Assembly (NCBI GenBank): GCA_903864275.1
Contig: CAIPFE010000026.1
Location: 1 to 58,938, forward strand
Source: an uncultured Mucilaginibacter sp.
GTDB lineage: Bacteria; Bacteroidota; Bacteroidia; Sphingobacteriales; Sphingobacteriaceae
DNA length: 58,938 bases
Reading direction: 5' to 3'
The notes below the pieces were generated by a model that did no database searches, was not told the DNA's origin, and saw nothing but the letters and a program-made list of their open reading frames with translations. Of this stretch, positions 6,486 through 15,727 are shown in pieces. The translations under genes and the position numbers were made by a program. Each line of letters opens with the position of its first letter. Within the stretch, counting starts at the first letter, position 1.

Positions 6486-9400
6486 ACCCCCTCACCGGGT
6501 TTGCCGCAGCTGACCTGCTCGTACGGAAACTGATGGTAGCCAATGCTATTAGCATGGCCCCTGCGCCTGCCAGTATAAATACCCATAAGCTCAGGTTGGT
6601 ATGATAGGCAAAGTGCTGCAGCCACTTATGAATAAAAATCCATGCGATGGGTGATGCTATCAGCAGCGAAATAGCTATCAGTACAACCACTTCCTTGTTC
6701 AGCATCGTTAATATATTGGTTACGCTCGCGCCCAGCACTTTCCGGATACTGATCTCTTTAGTCCTTCGCTCCGTGGTAAACATGGCTAAGCCAAACAAAC
6801 CCATGCACGAAATAAAGATGGCGATAAACGTAGCAGTCCGCATAAGCCATGCTGTTTGTTGATCGCTTTCGTAAAACTTTGCAAACGAACCGTCCATGAA
6901 AGCGTAGTCAAAGGCTTCCTTAGGGTAAAGTTTCTTCCATTCCTTTTCGATGTGGCTTACCAGCAATGATATATTGCCCTTCTGGTATTCGGCAGGCGTT
7001 AGCTTTAAAGCAATTTCCTTTTGTACATCAGGGTTATTGGCTATTGTACAGGGGATAACTTGCTCGTAAAACGTTTTTTCGCAAAAATCGGCTACCACGC
7101 CCACTATGGGATAAGCTTTATCCCGCGCATCAGTTGCCAGGAGCCTGCCAATGGCCTGTTGCGGATCGTTAAAGCCCATCGCCTTTGCTGCGGTTACATT
7201 TATAAGGTACTCCCTCACGCTATCAGTATGGAGCAAATTACGGCCGGCCACTATTTTCATGTGGTAAAATGGCACAAAATCCTCATTGCCCGAATAGGTG
7301 TACGACTCGATAGCGTGGCTGGTACTTCCCTGTAATTTTATATTATCAATCATGTGGCTTCCGCCCATTGGCAGGGTAACCTCCGTGATAACCTGTTCAA
7401 CGCCGGGCAATTGTTTTATATTTTCGGCAAGCACCTTCATTTTCCCTGTCTGGTCGCCAAACAGGCTTCTTAACGAAATGATATTACTCGTTTTAATGCC
7501 CAGGTCAACGTTTCGCATGTAGTGTACCTGCTGATCAACTACTAACGTACCGATTATGAAAATAAGCGATATGGTAAACTGGAAAACGATGAGGCTTTTG
7601 CGCAGGTAGCCTTTAGTGTCCGTTTTTTCGCTCACGTCGCCTTTCAGGCTCGACACAGGCTTAAAAGCCGACAGCAGGCTCGCCGGGTAAAAGCCCGCAA
7701 GGAGGGTGGTGAAAATTGCGATACCGGCCAAAAATACCCAGGCGGTGTAATCCGTAAAATCGAATTTTACGCCTTGCGGAATATAGGCGGCAAACAAATT
7801 GAGCAAAGGCTGCACGGCAATAACGGCTATGGCAATTGCCAGCAATGCCAGCGTAAAAGTTTCAATTAAAAATTGGAAAAGGATACCGCCCCGCCCGCTG
7901 CCCAGCACCTTGAGTATGCCTATATCTTTGGTGCGCTGTATAGATTGTGCAGTTGATAAATTGATGAAATTGATGGCTGCGATAAATAATATAAATACGG
8001 CCACTGCCGAAAGAATATAAAGCACCCTCAAATCGGCTTTGTTACCGTTTCCGCCATATTCTTTGTGAAAATGAATACCGGTAAATGGTTGTAAACGAGC
8101 CTGCGTTCCCGGAAGGAGAGGATAGACATATTTTTTCACAAATGCCGGAAATTGGGCATCTATTTGCGAAGGGTTGACACCTGCCGTTAACTTTACCAGC
8201 GCCTGGCTGCTGCCATCAATTACATGCGGGTTATCCAGTGAGATACGGTGTTTTAAAACACTGTTTTTTATGGTGCTGAATGAAATAAAATCGGAAAAAT
8301 TAAAATCGGAATTTTTATTCCAGTCCTGCAGGATACCGGTAACTATTACCGTAAGCGAATCATCATAAGTGATCGTCCGGCCTAACATTTGGTCGGGCCG
8401 CAGGTTGCCGAAATAGGTTTGCGCACGGCTTTGCGTAAGCACTACCGTCAATGGATTAACGAGTGCTGTTTTTTTGCTGCCGCTTAACCAGGTGTATTGC
8501 AATATGTCGAAATAATCAGGTTGGGCAATTACCGCAGCTGTCTTGTCGAATGTTTTGACCGTTTTGCCGGCCGCCTTTATCGTCACTTTTGGCGTATATG
8601 GGTGAAAAGCTGTCACCGTTTCCAACCCTGACATATTATTGCGCATCGCGTCGGGCATTGTGCCCGGTACACAGTTCCAATGCGTAAAGCCGGAGGGTGC
8701 ACCGCCGGCAGAACTTATGTCAACACAATAAATGCGTTCCCTATCGGGATGAAAAGTATCAAAGCTGAACTCGAAACTAGCAACCAGGTAAATAACCAGG
8801 CACCCGCAGATACCCAGCGAAAGCCCCATTACGTTAATGGCCGAATACGCTTTATGGCGCATAATGTGGCGCCAGGCACTTTTAAAATAGCTTTTTAACA
8901 TATAGTTCCGGTTTAATTTGTCATCATGCCACTTCGGGGTGGTTTTATGATACGAAATTACCGGTGCAAATTGCGGGTAGCGTCTCAAATCATGATTTGG
9001 GCGCTCTTTTTTAAGTTCAGCTTTATATTCTACTGGACTTTTGCCGGTTATTTGTTTGAAAGTGCGGTTAAAGGTGGATTTGGAATTGAAACCGGCCTCA
9101 AAAGCGATGCCCAGCAGGGTGATATGGTCAAAGGCCGGGTTTTGCATCTTTTGTACGATATCCCTTACACGATATTCATTAATAAAATCATTGAAGTTTT
9201 TTTTAAGGCCAGTATTAACTATACGGGATAATTCCTTAGGCGGCATCTCCAGTTTTTCAGCCAGCGAGCTTAAAGTTAGTTCAGCATCCTGGTAATACCT
9301 ATTTGTTTCCATGACTTTCTTCAGCCAGATACCTTTTTGTTTCAGCAAAGCAGTGGCCGGTAGTTTTGGTATAGCATACACTGACGCCTGTTCGGGAATT

Positions 9401-10083
9401 TCCGCATGCAAAAAGGCATTTACCGCCATCCAAACCATTGTTATTGCCAAAAGCAGGTATAAAGAATAATAGGGATACAAGCCCGACCGGTGATGATAGT
9501 AAAAATAATCCACTGCGGTATAGGGTATCCATAACAGCCACACTAAGCCGAAGCCCTTCAACAACCGCTGCAGCCACTGCAATTTACGCCGGTACCGGTC
9601 GCTCAAATCGTTAAACTCCGTTCGCTGATAATAACGCGCTATCAGCAGGAAGGATAAAGACAAATAAATTACTACCGAAACAAAAGCTGCCGGCTGCAAT
9701 ACTGCATCGCCTTCCTCTTTCATTTGCAACACCAAGGCGCATTGCAACAGCACGGGAGTGAAATGCAGCCCATCTTTCCACCATAGTTTATATTCCGGCC
9801 GGGTTATTTTAAGCACATAAAAATAGAGGAGCGGCCCAAGCGCTAAGGAAAATTGCAGCGGCAGCCAGCTCCAGTGAGGGAAGGAGGCCCCTAGCCGCAT
9901 GTCGATGCCCAATACCCAGACCATCCACAAAACGATGGTTAAAAGAGCCAGGGCAATAAACCGGTTTGCGGTTTGGTTGATCCTTTTGGTAAACCATAGC
10001 TGCAGGGCAAAATTCAGCCCGATAAATATCGCCGCAAAGAAAGCCAGGTCGTAGGTATTGATATGGAGAGTGAATGTATTCAA
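6472..10083 (-). CDS. Membrane AraC-type regulator fused in frame to an FtsX/MacB permease
   Basis: A continuous 1203-codon frame from a TTG start. Residues 1-225 hold about seven TM helices. Residues 255-355 are an AraC-type double helix-turn-helix (LSSLAEKLEMPPKELSRIVN, then GIAFEAGFNSKSTFNRTFKQ and TGKSPVEYK). Residues 356-394 are a linker with no domain character. From Met395 (base 8901) there is a complete FtsX permease like the neighbour, with two periplasmic domains and ending near RRTKEISIRKVLGA and a final TM block. No stop separates the halves. The linker contains the same bases that lie upstream of the other permease, so it may be a former intergenic region. Either a true fusion or internal initiation at 8901 is possible. 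Confidence 0.85.
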   Translation of the reverse strand: MNTFTLHINTYDLAFFAAIFIGLNFALQLWFTKRINQTANRFIALALLTIVLWMVWVLGIDMRLGASFPHWSWLPLQFSLALGPLLYFYVLKITRPEYKLWWKDGLHFTPVLLQCALVLQMKEEGDAVLQPAAFVSVVIYLSLSFLLIARYYQRTEFNDLSDRYRRKLQWLQRLLKGFGLVWLLWIPYTAVDYFYYHHRSGLYPYYSLYLLLAITMVWMAVNAFLHAEIPEQASVYAIPKLPATALLKQKGIWLKKVMETNRYYQDAELTLSSLAEKLEMPPKELSRIVNTGLKKNFNDFINEYRVRDIVQKMQNPAFDHITLLGIAFEAGFNSKSTFNRTFKQITGKSPVEYKAELKKERPNHDLRRYPQFAPVISYHKTTPKWHDDKLNRNYMLKSYFKSAWRHIMRHKAYSAINVMGLSLGICGCLVIYLVASFEFSFDTFHPDRERIYCVDISSAGGAPSGFTHWNCVPGTMPDAMRNNMSGLETVTAFHPYTPKVTIKAAGKTVKTFDKTAAVIAQPDYFDILQYTWLSGSKKTALVNPLTVVLTQSRAQTYFGNLRPDQMLGRTITYDDSLTVIVTGILQDWNKNSDFNFSDFISFSTIKNSVLKHRISLDNPHVIDGSSQALVKLTAGVNPSQIDAQFPAFVKKYVYPLLPGTQARLQPFTGIHFHKEYGGNGNKADLRVLYILSAVAVFILFIAAINFINLSTAQSIQRTKDIGILKVLGSGRGGILFQFLIETFTLALLAIAIAVIAVQPLLNLFAAYIPQGVKFDFTDYTAWVFLAGIAIFTTLLAGFYPASLLSAFKPVSSLKGDVSEKTDTKGYLRKSLIVFQFTISLIFIIGTLVVDQQVHYMRNVDLGIKTSNIISLRSLFGDQTGKMKVLAENIKQLPGVEQVITEVTLPMGGSHMIDNIKLQGSTSHAIESYTYSGNEDFVPFYHMKIVAGRNLLHTDSVREYLINVTAAKAMGFNDPQQAIGRLLATDARDKAYPIVGVVADFCEKTFYEQVIPCTIANNPDVQKEIALKLTPAEYQKGNISLLVSHIEKEWKKLYPKEAFDYAFMDGSFAKFYESDQQTAWLMRTATFIAIFISCMGLFGLAMFTTERRTKEISIRKVLGASVTNILTMLNKEVVVLIAISLLIASPIAWIFIHKWLQHFAYHTNLSLWVFILAGAGAMLIALATISFRTSRSAAANPVRGLRNE
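8986..8999. repeat. 14-base perfect palindrome in the fusion linker
   Basis: CAAATCATGATTTG reads the same on both strands. It lies 85 bases before the internal permease start at 8901. It could be an operator from a former intergenic region. Confidence 0.35.
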
Positions 10084-10111
10084 TTCAAATATTTAAACGC
10101 AATGGTTGTTC

Positions 10112-10119
10112 CAAACTTA
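10112..10119 (-). promoter_or_regulatory. -7 box of the regulator-permease gene
   Basis: TAAGTTTG on the minus strand, 29 bases before the TTG start at 10083, with an A/T run in the -33 region. It is shared with the paralogous unit at 6204-6211. Confidence 0.55.
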
Positions 10120-10413
10120 TAACTTATTAATATATAAAAAATTATATAGAACAAAATATGTGCGTTGTAACAAAACCAGGCATTACTGTAACAGCGTAAA
10201 CATTTTACCATTGCGACAAAAAAACCTAGTACGTTAAAGAGAACCTGTCAGGATTTGGAACCTTTTCTGGCACTTTATTTTAATGAAATAAAAACAATTC
10301 AAAATATTCTAATCCGCGCAAATACACCCCTTTGCGCTCATGAACCAAATGCATAAACGGGTGACGTACCGGTACGCCGTTTTCCTGTAACATGATTATT
10401 GATATTTTTTCAA
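10120..10413. other. Intergenic region, 294 bases
   Basis: It holds the upstream part of the regulator-permease promoter, then sequence in which I see only a 12-base palindrome CGTACCGGTACG (10365-10376) just beyond the stop of the gene at 10414. Confidence 0.5.
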
Positions 10414-11373
10414 TCACCAGTCCAAATTAAACTTCACCCAATAAATGTCATCCAGGCCATTGCCCGGGCCGCTGAGTAATTTGGTTAGTTCGTTATAGGT
10501 TACCTGGCTGCCTGAGTGTGGCAATTTTAAAGGCCTGTTACTTGTGAAAAACAAATATTTTTTATCGCGGGTAACATAAGGGCAATAATCAAGTGATCCG
10601 CTATTTAAAGGAACCGGGAGATGATGCGAGGGCAGCCAATTGCCCTGCTTATCTTTGCGACTGAGGTACAGATCACCACTTCCCATGTCATTGCTCCTGC
10701 CATAAGAGCTAAACAGGATAAATTGCTCATCCGGATCGATAAAAGCATTAAACTCATCAAATTTGGTATTAATGTCTTCGGGCAAACTAACCGGTGCACT
10801 ATAGCCTGCTGCTGAATATTTGCATAAAACAATATCCTCGCTTCCCTTTCCGTAGGCTGCCTCCACAGTAAAGTATAAATTACCGTTTTTAGCCACACTC
10901 GGGTAAAACTCATTCTTATCCGAATTAACGGTCCTCCCGAGGTTTACCGGCGTGCCCCAGGTTCCGGGGGAAGTTTGCGATACTTTCCATATATCAAAAT
11001 CTTCTTTGGGAGTATTTCCGGCTATGGGCCGGTCAGAAGAAAAAAATATGGTCTTGCCATCTGCAGTAAAAGTTGCCTCCAGGTCGCGGTAAACACCTGA
11101 AAATGGCGCTACCTCCGGCTTTCCCCATTTGCCATTTACTTTTACCAGCCTGATAATAGTGCTCGACAAAAATCCGCGTTGCTGTATGGTGAAAAATATT
11201 TCGTCTCCTGATGGTGAAATGGTGAAATCACGGTTGCTTAGCCCATCGGATAAAATACCAGGCGCAAAGATCCGGGGAGTATCATCCGGGAAACGAGGAT
11301 CAGGATAATTTTGAGCAGCAACCCGATAAAATGAAACAAGCAACAATAACAAAAGCACAGACCCTGTTTTCAT
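10414..11373 (-). CDS. Exported PD40 (TolB-like) beta-propeller protein
   Basis: A 319-residue protein with a signal peptide (residues 1-20, ending RVAAQ). Repeated blades follow the PD40 pattern of aromatic/hydrophobic strand plus S(S)xRP or SPSGDEIFF: DFTISPSGDEIFFT, EATFTADGKTIFFSSDRP, FYPSVAKNGNLYFT, FNAFIDPDEQFILFSS and YVTRDKKYLFFTSNRP, so at least five blades. Proteins of this kind are periplasmic or surface propellers for protein or ligand binding; the role here is unknown. The gene is monocistronic, reading towards the permease locus. Confidence 0.82.
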   Translation of the reverse strand: MKTGSVLLLLLLVSFYRVAAQNYPDPRFPDDTPRIFAPGILSDGLSNRDFTISPSGDEIFFTIQQRGFLSSTIIRLVKVNGKWGKPEVAPFSGVYRDLEATFTADGKTIFFSSDRPIAGNTPKEDFDIWKVSQTSPGTWGTPVNLGRTVNSDKNEFYPSVAKNGNLYFTVEAAYGKGSEDIVLCKYSAAGYSAPVSLPEDINTKFDEFNAFIDPDEQFILFSSYGRSNDMGSGDLYLSRKDKQGNWLPSHHLPVPLNSGSLDYCPYVTRDKKYLFFTSNRPLKLPHSGSQVTYNELTKLLSGPGNGLDDIYWVKFNLDW

Positions 11374-11472
11374 AAATCAATCTTTGTTAGGTTTAAATAA
11401 CATTAGCATGTTTACACTCACCTTTATATTTTGCTTTTTTTCATTGCCCAAAGTTCTTAAGAATACAGAACC

Positions 11473-11501
11473 AAAAAATCACCCGATACGGGTGATTTTT
11501 T
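11473..11501. terminator. Perfect bidirectional terminator-like hairpin
   Basis: A 13-bp perfect stem AAAAAATCACCCG/CGGGTGATTTTTT with loop ATA; both strands end in six T. It lies between two divergent genes, where no known transcript should end. Confidence 0.7.
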
Positions 11502-11807
11502 GATTTAAATCCTTTCCGACTGTTGCTTTGATAAAACTCGTTTACAAATTGATTAAAAGCCCTATCCCCAATCTTTTCCCATCACAGGCAACTAAATATA
11601 AAATGCCGCCGTATCGCTTTTATAGATCAAGCTTGGGGCATGGCATATTCAATGAATCATTATTTAGTAGCGCTAAATGGGGGCCGCGGGCATTCAACCC
11701 GTGAAAAGCCCGACTATAAACCCCTGAGTCGGTGATCATGGATATTAAAATATTGATCAGAACTATCGGAATGATATTTAAAAAGTTAAACCCTGCTCAA
11801 TAGCGCT
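11502..11807. other. 306 bases between divergent genes
   Basis: No protein-like frame is seen. GC-rich words (GGGGGCCGCGGGC near 11688) and a GATCA-flanked AT hairpin near 11735-11760 are present. It should carry the promoter for 11808, but no full TAnnTTTG box was found. Confidence 0.4.
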
Positions 11808-13475
11808 TTGAAACGTCTTATCTCGAACATCTTAAGCATCTTAACCCGAGGGGAAAAAATAAGGCTGGGTAAGCTTGTTATTTTTGACCTGGGAATTGGT
11901 ATCCTTGATATTACCTTTTTGGGATTGCTGTTGGTGATCATAAATTTTTATACTAAAAGTACAGCCCCGCCCAAAATATCCTTTGTGCCGCCTGCATTGT
12001 TAAATCAAAACTCATTATTACTGATCGGTATTTTTTTACTCCTTTTCAGTACTAAGAACTGGCTGGGTTACCGCATGTCAAAATATCAGAATTTCTTTTT
12101 TTACGGCGTGGCTTCACGCCTGTCGAAGCGGAATTTGTCCCATTATTTAAATGACGATTATACCACATTTATAAATATTGATTCGTCCATATACACCCGA
12201 AAAATAAGCCAGCAGCCCGTAGAGTTCAGTAATTATATATTAACTAACCTGCAGCAGATCCTTTCGCAAAGCATATTAATATTTTTCACCATAGTAGGGA
12301 TATGCTTTTACCATCCCAAATCGTTTCTTTCCTTATTCCTTTTATTGCTGCCACCGGTAATTTTACTGGCCTTTTTTATCAGGAAAAAGTTAAAGTTTGT
12401 ACGGGCCAATATCAAAGTTGGCAGCCAAAAGGCTATTCAATACCTGCAAGAATCGCTGTCGGGATTTGTTGAAAGCAATATTTACAGGAAGAACGATTTT
12501 TTTATCGACCGGTTTTACGGCTATAAGCACCAACTCGATGAAAACATCGCTATCCAGCAAACTTTGCAGATTTTGCCCTCGCGCCTGATAGAAGTCTTTG
12601 CTGTTTTCGGCTTTTTTATACTGGTAGTGATCAATAAATTATCGGCTAATGCGCCCGCGATCGACCTCCTTACCATTGGCATTTTCATGGCGGCTTCCTA
12701 CAAGATCATCCCTGGCGTGATAAAAATATTAAACTGCAGCGGGCAGATAAAAACTTACCAATTTACTTTAAATGATCTTTCGCTTACTGATACAAAAACG
12801 GCAGCGGTGGTTACCCAAACTGATTATCGCATGGAGGCATTAAAGTTCGAACACGTTTATTTCAAGTATAATGACCATGCAATTTTAAATGATGTGAGTT
12901 TTCAGATAGGTCCCGGTGATTTTGCAGGGATATCTGCTGTTTCGGGGAAGGGGAAAACTACAATAGTTAACCTGTTATTGGGATTCTTGGCGCCGGACTG
13001 CGGCAACATCTGGCTGAACAACAAAAAAGCTGACAACTCCATGCGACAAACTTATTGGGACAGGATCTCGTACGTAAAGCAACAGCCATTTTTTATTCAC
13101 GACTCCATATTGAAAAACATAACACTGTCTGACGGTCAATATGACAGGAATAAATTAGATGAAGTGCTTTCGTTTTGCGGGATCGGCAAAGCATTGGATA
13201 AGTACCCGGAAGGCATAGAAAAGATCATTAAAGAAAATGGCAAAAACATAAGCGGCGGCCAAAGGCAAAGGATCATGCTGGCCAGGGCGCTATACCATGA
13301 TTTTGACCTGCTGATCCTGGATGAGCCTTTCGGCGAAATGGATGATTGCTCAGAAAAAATCATTCTTTCGAAGCTGCAGGAACTTGCAGAGCAGGGCAAG
13401 ATGATCCTTTTTATTACCCACAACAAAGCCAGTTTATCGTATTGCAATAAAATCTTTTCACTTGATGGAGAATAA
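11808..13475 (+). CDS. ABC exporter half-transporter (MsbA/PglK type)
   Basis: A 555-residue permease-ATPase fusion. Residues 1-310 are the membrane domain (about six TMs) and 335-555 the nucleotide-binding domain, with ISGGQRQR signature, LLILDEPFGEMD Walker B and ITH switch. The P-loop reads AVSGKGKT, with Ala where the first Gly of GxxxxGK[ST] is usual. It is the first of three tandem genes, followed by GT4 and GT9 glycosyltransferases, so export of a lipid-linked glycan is likely. The start is TTG at 11808; an in-frame stop at 11787 excludes longer forms and no nearby ATG exists. Confidence 0.85.
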   Translation: MKRLISNILSILTRGEKIRLGKLVIFDLGIGILDITFLGLLLVIINFYTKSTAPPKISFVPPALLNQNSLLLIGIFLLLFSTKNWLGYRMSKYQNFFFYGVASRLSKRNLSHYLNDDYTTFINIDSSIYTRKISQQPVEFSNYILTNLQQILSQSILIFFTIVGICFYHPKSFLSLFLLLLPPVILLAFFIRKKLKFVRANIKVGSQKAIQYLQESLSGFVESNIYRKNDFFIDRFYGYKHQLDENIAIQQTLQILPSRLIEVFAVFGFFILVVINKLSANAPAIDLLTIGIFMAASYKIIPGVIKILNCSGQIKTYQFTLNDLSLTDTKTAAVVTQTDYRMEALKFEHVYFKYNDHAILNDVSFQIGPGDFAGISAVSGKGKTTIVNLLLGFLAPDCGNIWLNNKKADNSMRQTYWDRISYVKQQPFFIHDSILKNITLSDGQYDRNKLDEVLSFCGIGKALDKYPEGIEKIIKENGKNISGGQRQRIMLARALYHDFDLLILDEPFGEMDDCSEKIILSKLQELAEQGKMILFITHNKASLSYCNKIFSLDGE

Positions 13476-14523
13476 AACAGAAACATTGGTTATTCTTAGC
13501 CCCGGCTTCCCCGCAAATGAAGCCGATACAAGTTGCATGCCCGCACAACAAATATTTGTAAAGGCACTGAAAGAGGTTTGCCCGGGCCTGAATATTATTG
13601 TTTTAGCTTTTCAATATCCTTATACTGCAAGTGAATACCAATGGCACGGAATAAAAGTCATCGCTATTGGCGGCAAAAATAAAGGCATGCTATTCCGTTT
13701 TTTTACCTGGACAAAGGCCTGGCTGACATTGCGAAAATTAAAAAAAGAATACCAGTTAATGGGCTTATTGAGCTTTTGGTTTGGTGAATGCGCGTTTATA
13801 GGCAGTTATTTTGCAAAAACATACCGGTTGAACCATTACAGCTGGGTATTGGGCCAGGATGCAAAAAAAGGGAATAAGTATTTAAAATGGATAAAACCCA
13901 AAGGGGATTCATTGATCGCCTTGTCGGACTTCATAGCAAAAGAAATGAAAAAGAACTATGGGATATCAACGCTCCAGGTGATCCCCGTTGGAATAGACAC
14001 TTCATTATATGGGCCGGTTCCGTCCGTAAGGGATATTGATATTTTGGGTGCCGGGTCGTTGATCCCACTAAAACAATATGATCTTTTTATTGAGGCCATC
14101 GGCTTTATAAAAGGGTTTTTCCCTGATATTAAAGCTGTTATTTGCGGCAAAGGCCCCGAACTGGAAAGATTGAAGGCAATGGCTGCATCACAGGATTTAG
14201 AAGATAATATGTCGTTCCCGGGGGAATTGCCGCACAAGGAAGTGTTGGCATTAATGCAGCGGTCAAAAATATTTCTTCACGCATCCAATTATGAAGGGTT
14301 TGGATCTGTTTTATCGGAAGCTTTATATGCCGGCGCGCATGTGGTATCTTTCTGTAAACCTATGGATAAAGACTACAGGCACCATCATATCGTAAAAAAC
14401 AATAAGGATATGAACGACCGGGTTTTGGCCATCCTGAAATACAACAAACGCGATCACGACCCGGTACTAATGTGTTCGGCGCAGCAAATAGCAAAAAATG
14501 TGATCAGCTTGTTCGTCGGTTAA
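13465..14523 (+). CDS. GT4-family glycosyltransferase
   Basis: A 352-residue two-domain GT-B protein. The C-terminal half has the GT4 pattern: a GAGSLIPLKQYDLFIEA start of domain 2, VICGKGPELERL, and a SNYEGFGSVLSEALYAG nucleotide-sugar site with the EGFG..LSEAL motif. The ATG at 13465 overlaps the end of the ABC transporter gene by 11 bases, so translation is likely coupled. It probably transfers a sugar to a surface glycan or lipid carrier; donor and acceptor cannot be read from sequence. Confidence 0.88.
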   Translation: MENKTETLVILSPGFPANEADTSCMPAQQIFVKALKEVCPGLNIIVLAFQYPYTASEYQWHGIKVIAIGGKNKGMLFRFFTWTKAWLTLRKLKKEYQLMGLLSFWFGECAFIGSYFAKTYRLNHYSWVLGQDAKKGNKYLKWIKPKGDSLIALSDFIAKEMKKNYGISTLQVIPVGIDTSLYGPVPSVRDIDILGAGSLIPLKQYDLFIEAIGFIKGFFPDIKAVICGKGPELERLKAMAASQDLEDNMSFPGELPHKEVLALMQRSKIFLHASNYEGFGSVLSEALYAGAHVVSFCKPMDKDYRHHHIVKNNKDMNDRVLAILKYNKRDHDPVLMCSAQQIAKNVISLFVG

Positions 14524-14592
14524 TGTCCAACCCGGCCGGGCAACCAATGAGTATTGGACATCGTATTTGTTAACAAGTATTCAGTGTATCTT

Positions 14593-15672
14593 ATGGATAA
14601 AATAAACGGCAGCCAGTCTACTTATTCTAATTCCGAAATCCGCGCTAAGCCCTGGGTTAAAATTGAGAAGCCCAAGCGCATACTGGTTATCCGCTTACAG
14701 GCAACCGGGGATATGGTTGTTGCTTTACCCTATATCCAATTTTTAAAAAGGAGCTTGCCAGAACATACTATCATTGATTTTCTCATCCGCGACGAAGCAG
14801 CCGCTATCGCACGCCATCTTGAATTGTTCGATAATGTATACTCCTGGGGCGGGAAAAGAAGAAGTGTTAAAAAGCAGTCGTTACGCGCTGTTGCGATGCT
14901 GCCCAGGTTATTGATGCGGCGCTATGACGTGGTGATCGATCTGCAAAATAATGAGATCACGCGAATGGTTAGGAAGGTACTGATGCCAAAGGCCTGGTCG
15001 GAATTTGACCGTTTTTCCGCAATTCCCGCCGGTGAGCGTTACCGGCTTACTATAGAGGCTGCAGGATTAGGGCCGAACGCCGCCGATAACAATTTTACAA
15101 TTAAACCAATACCCGGGACAGCGGAGTTGTTGTACGAAAACGGGTGGAACGGGATAAGTGATATAGTTATTATTAACCCCGCCGCTGCATTTAAAACCCG
15201 CAACTGGCCCATAGCCAACTACGCTGAATTCATGAAGCTGTGGCTGGGGCAACGGCCGCAAACACAGTTTTTAATAATAGGCGTAGGCATAATGGCCGAT
15301 AAGGCTACTTATTTAAAGGAGGAACTGGGCGATCATTTAATAAACCTCGTAAATAAAACAAGGATCGAGCAAGCTTTTGCCATAGTACAGCAAGCGAAAA
15401 TCATGCTTTCAGAAGATTCCGGCTTAATGCACATGGCATGGGTGTTGGGCATACCAACTATGGCGATGTTTGGTGGAACCAGGAGCGACTGGGCCCGGCC
15501 ATTAGGGCCGCATACTGATTTTGTTGATTCATCAGACCTGAGCTGCGGAAACTGCATGCTGAAAATTTGCAGCTACGGCGATAACCACTGTATGACCCGT
15601 TATACACCTGGATTTATATTTGACAGGACAAATGGATTGCTTAACTCGCTGGTCCAGGAAGAAATGGTGTAA
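14593..15672 (+). CDS. GT9-family (heptosyltransferase-like) glycosyltransferase
   Basis: A 359-residue protein with the GT9 layout: N-terminal RILVIRLQATGDMVVALPYIQFLK, a central switch near IINPAAAFKTRNWP, and a C-terminal LSEDSGLMHMAWVLGIPTMAMFGGT motif. GT9 enzymes usually add heptose or related sugars to LPS core. ATG at 14593 is preferred over TTG at 14554. It lies 69 bases after the GT4 gene and completes the export/glycosylation cluster, which ends at the terminator at 15676. Confidence 0.88.
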   Translation: MDKINGSQSTYSNSEIRAKPWVKIEKPKRILVIRLQATGDMVVALPYIQFLKRSLPEHTIIDFLIRDEAAAIARHLELFDNVYSWGGKRRSVKKQSLRAVAMLPRLLMRRYDVVIDLQNNEITRMVRKVLMPKAWSEFDRFSAIPAGERYRLTIEAAGLGPNAADNNFTIKPIPGTAELLYENGWNGISDIVIINPAAAFKTRNWPIANYAEFMKLWLGQRPQTQFLIIGVGIMADKATYLKEELGDHLINLVNKTRIEQAFAIVQQAKIMLSEDSGLMHMAWVLGIPTMAMFGGTRSDWARPLGPHTDFVDSSDLSCGNCMLKICSYGDNHCMTRYTPGFIFDRTNGLLNSLVQEEMV

Positions 15673-15675
15673 ACA

Positions 15676-15702
15676 AAACAGGCGCCCAATGAGCGCCTGT
15701 TT
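15676..15702. terminator. Bidirectional terminator between convergent genes
   Basis: A 10-bp stem AAACAGGCGC/GCGCCTGTTT around CCAATGA, followed by CTT. It lies between the GT9 gene (plus) and the zinc-ribbon gene (minus). Confidence 0.8.
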
Positions 15703-15727
15703 CTTATATGTTTAATCAATAATTGGC

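Noticed and set aside
11688..11770. Riboswitch before the ABC exporter gene
   Set aside because: GC-rich words and small hairpins are present, but no known riboswitch core motif was recognised.
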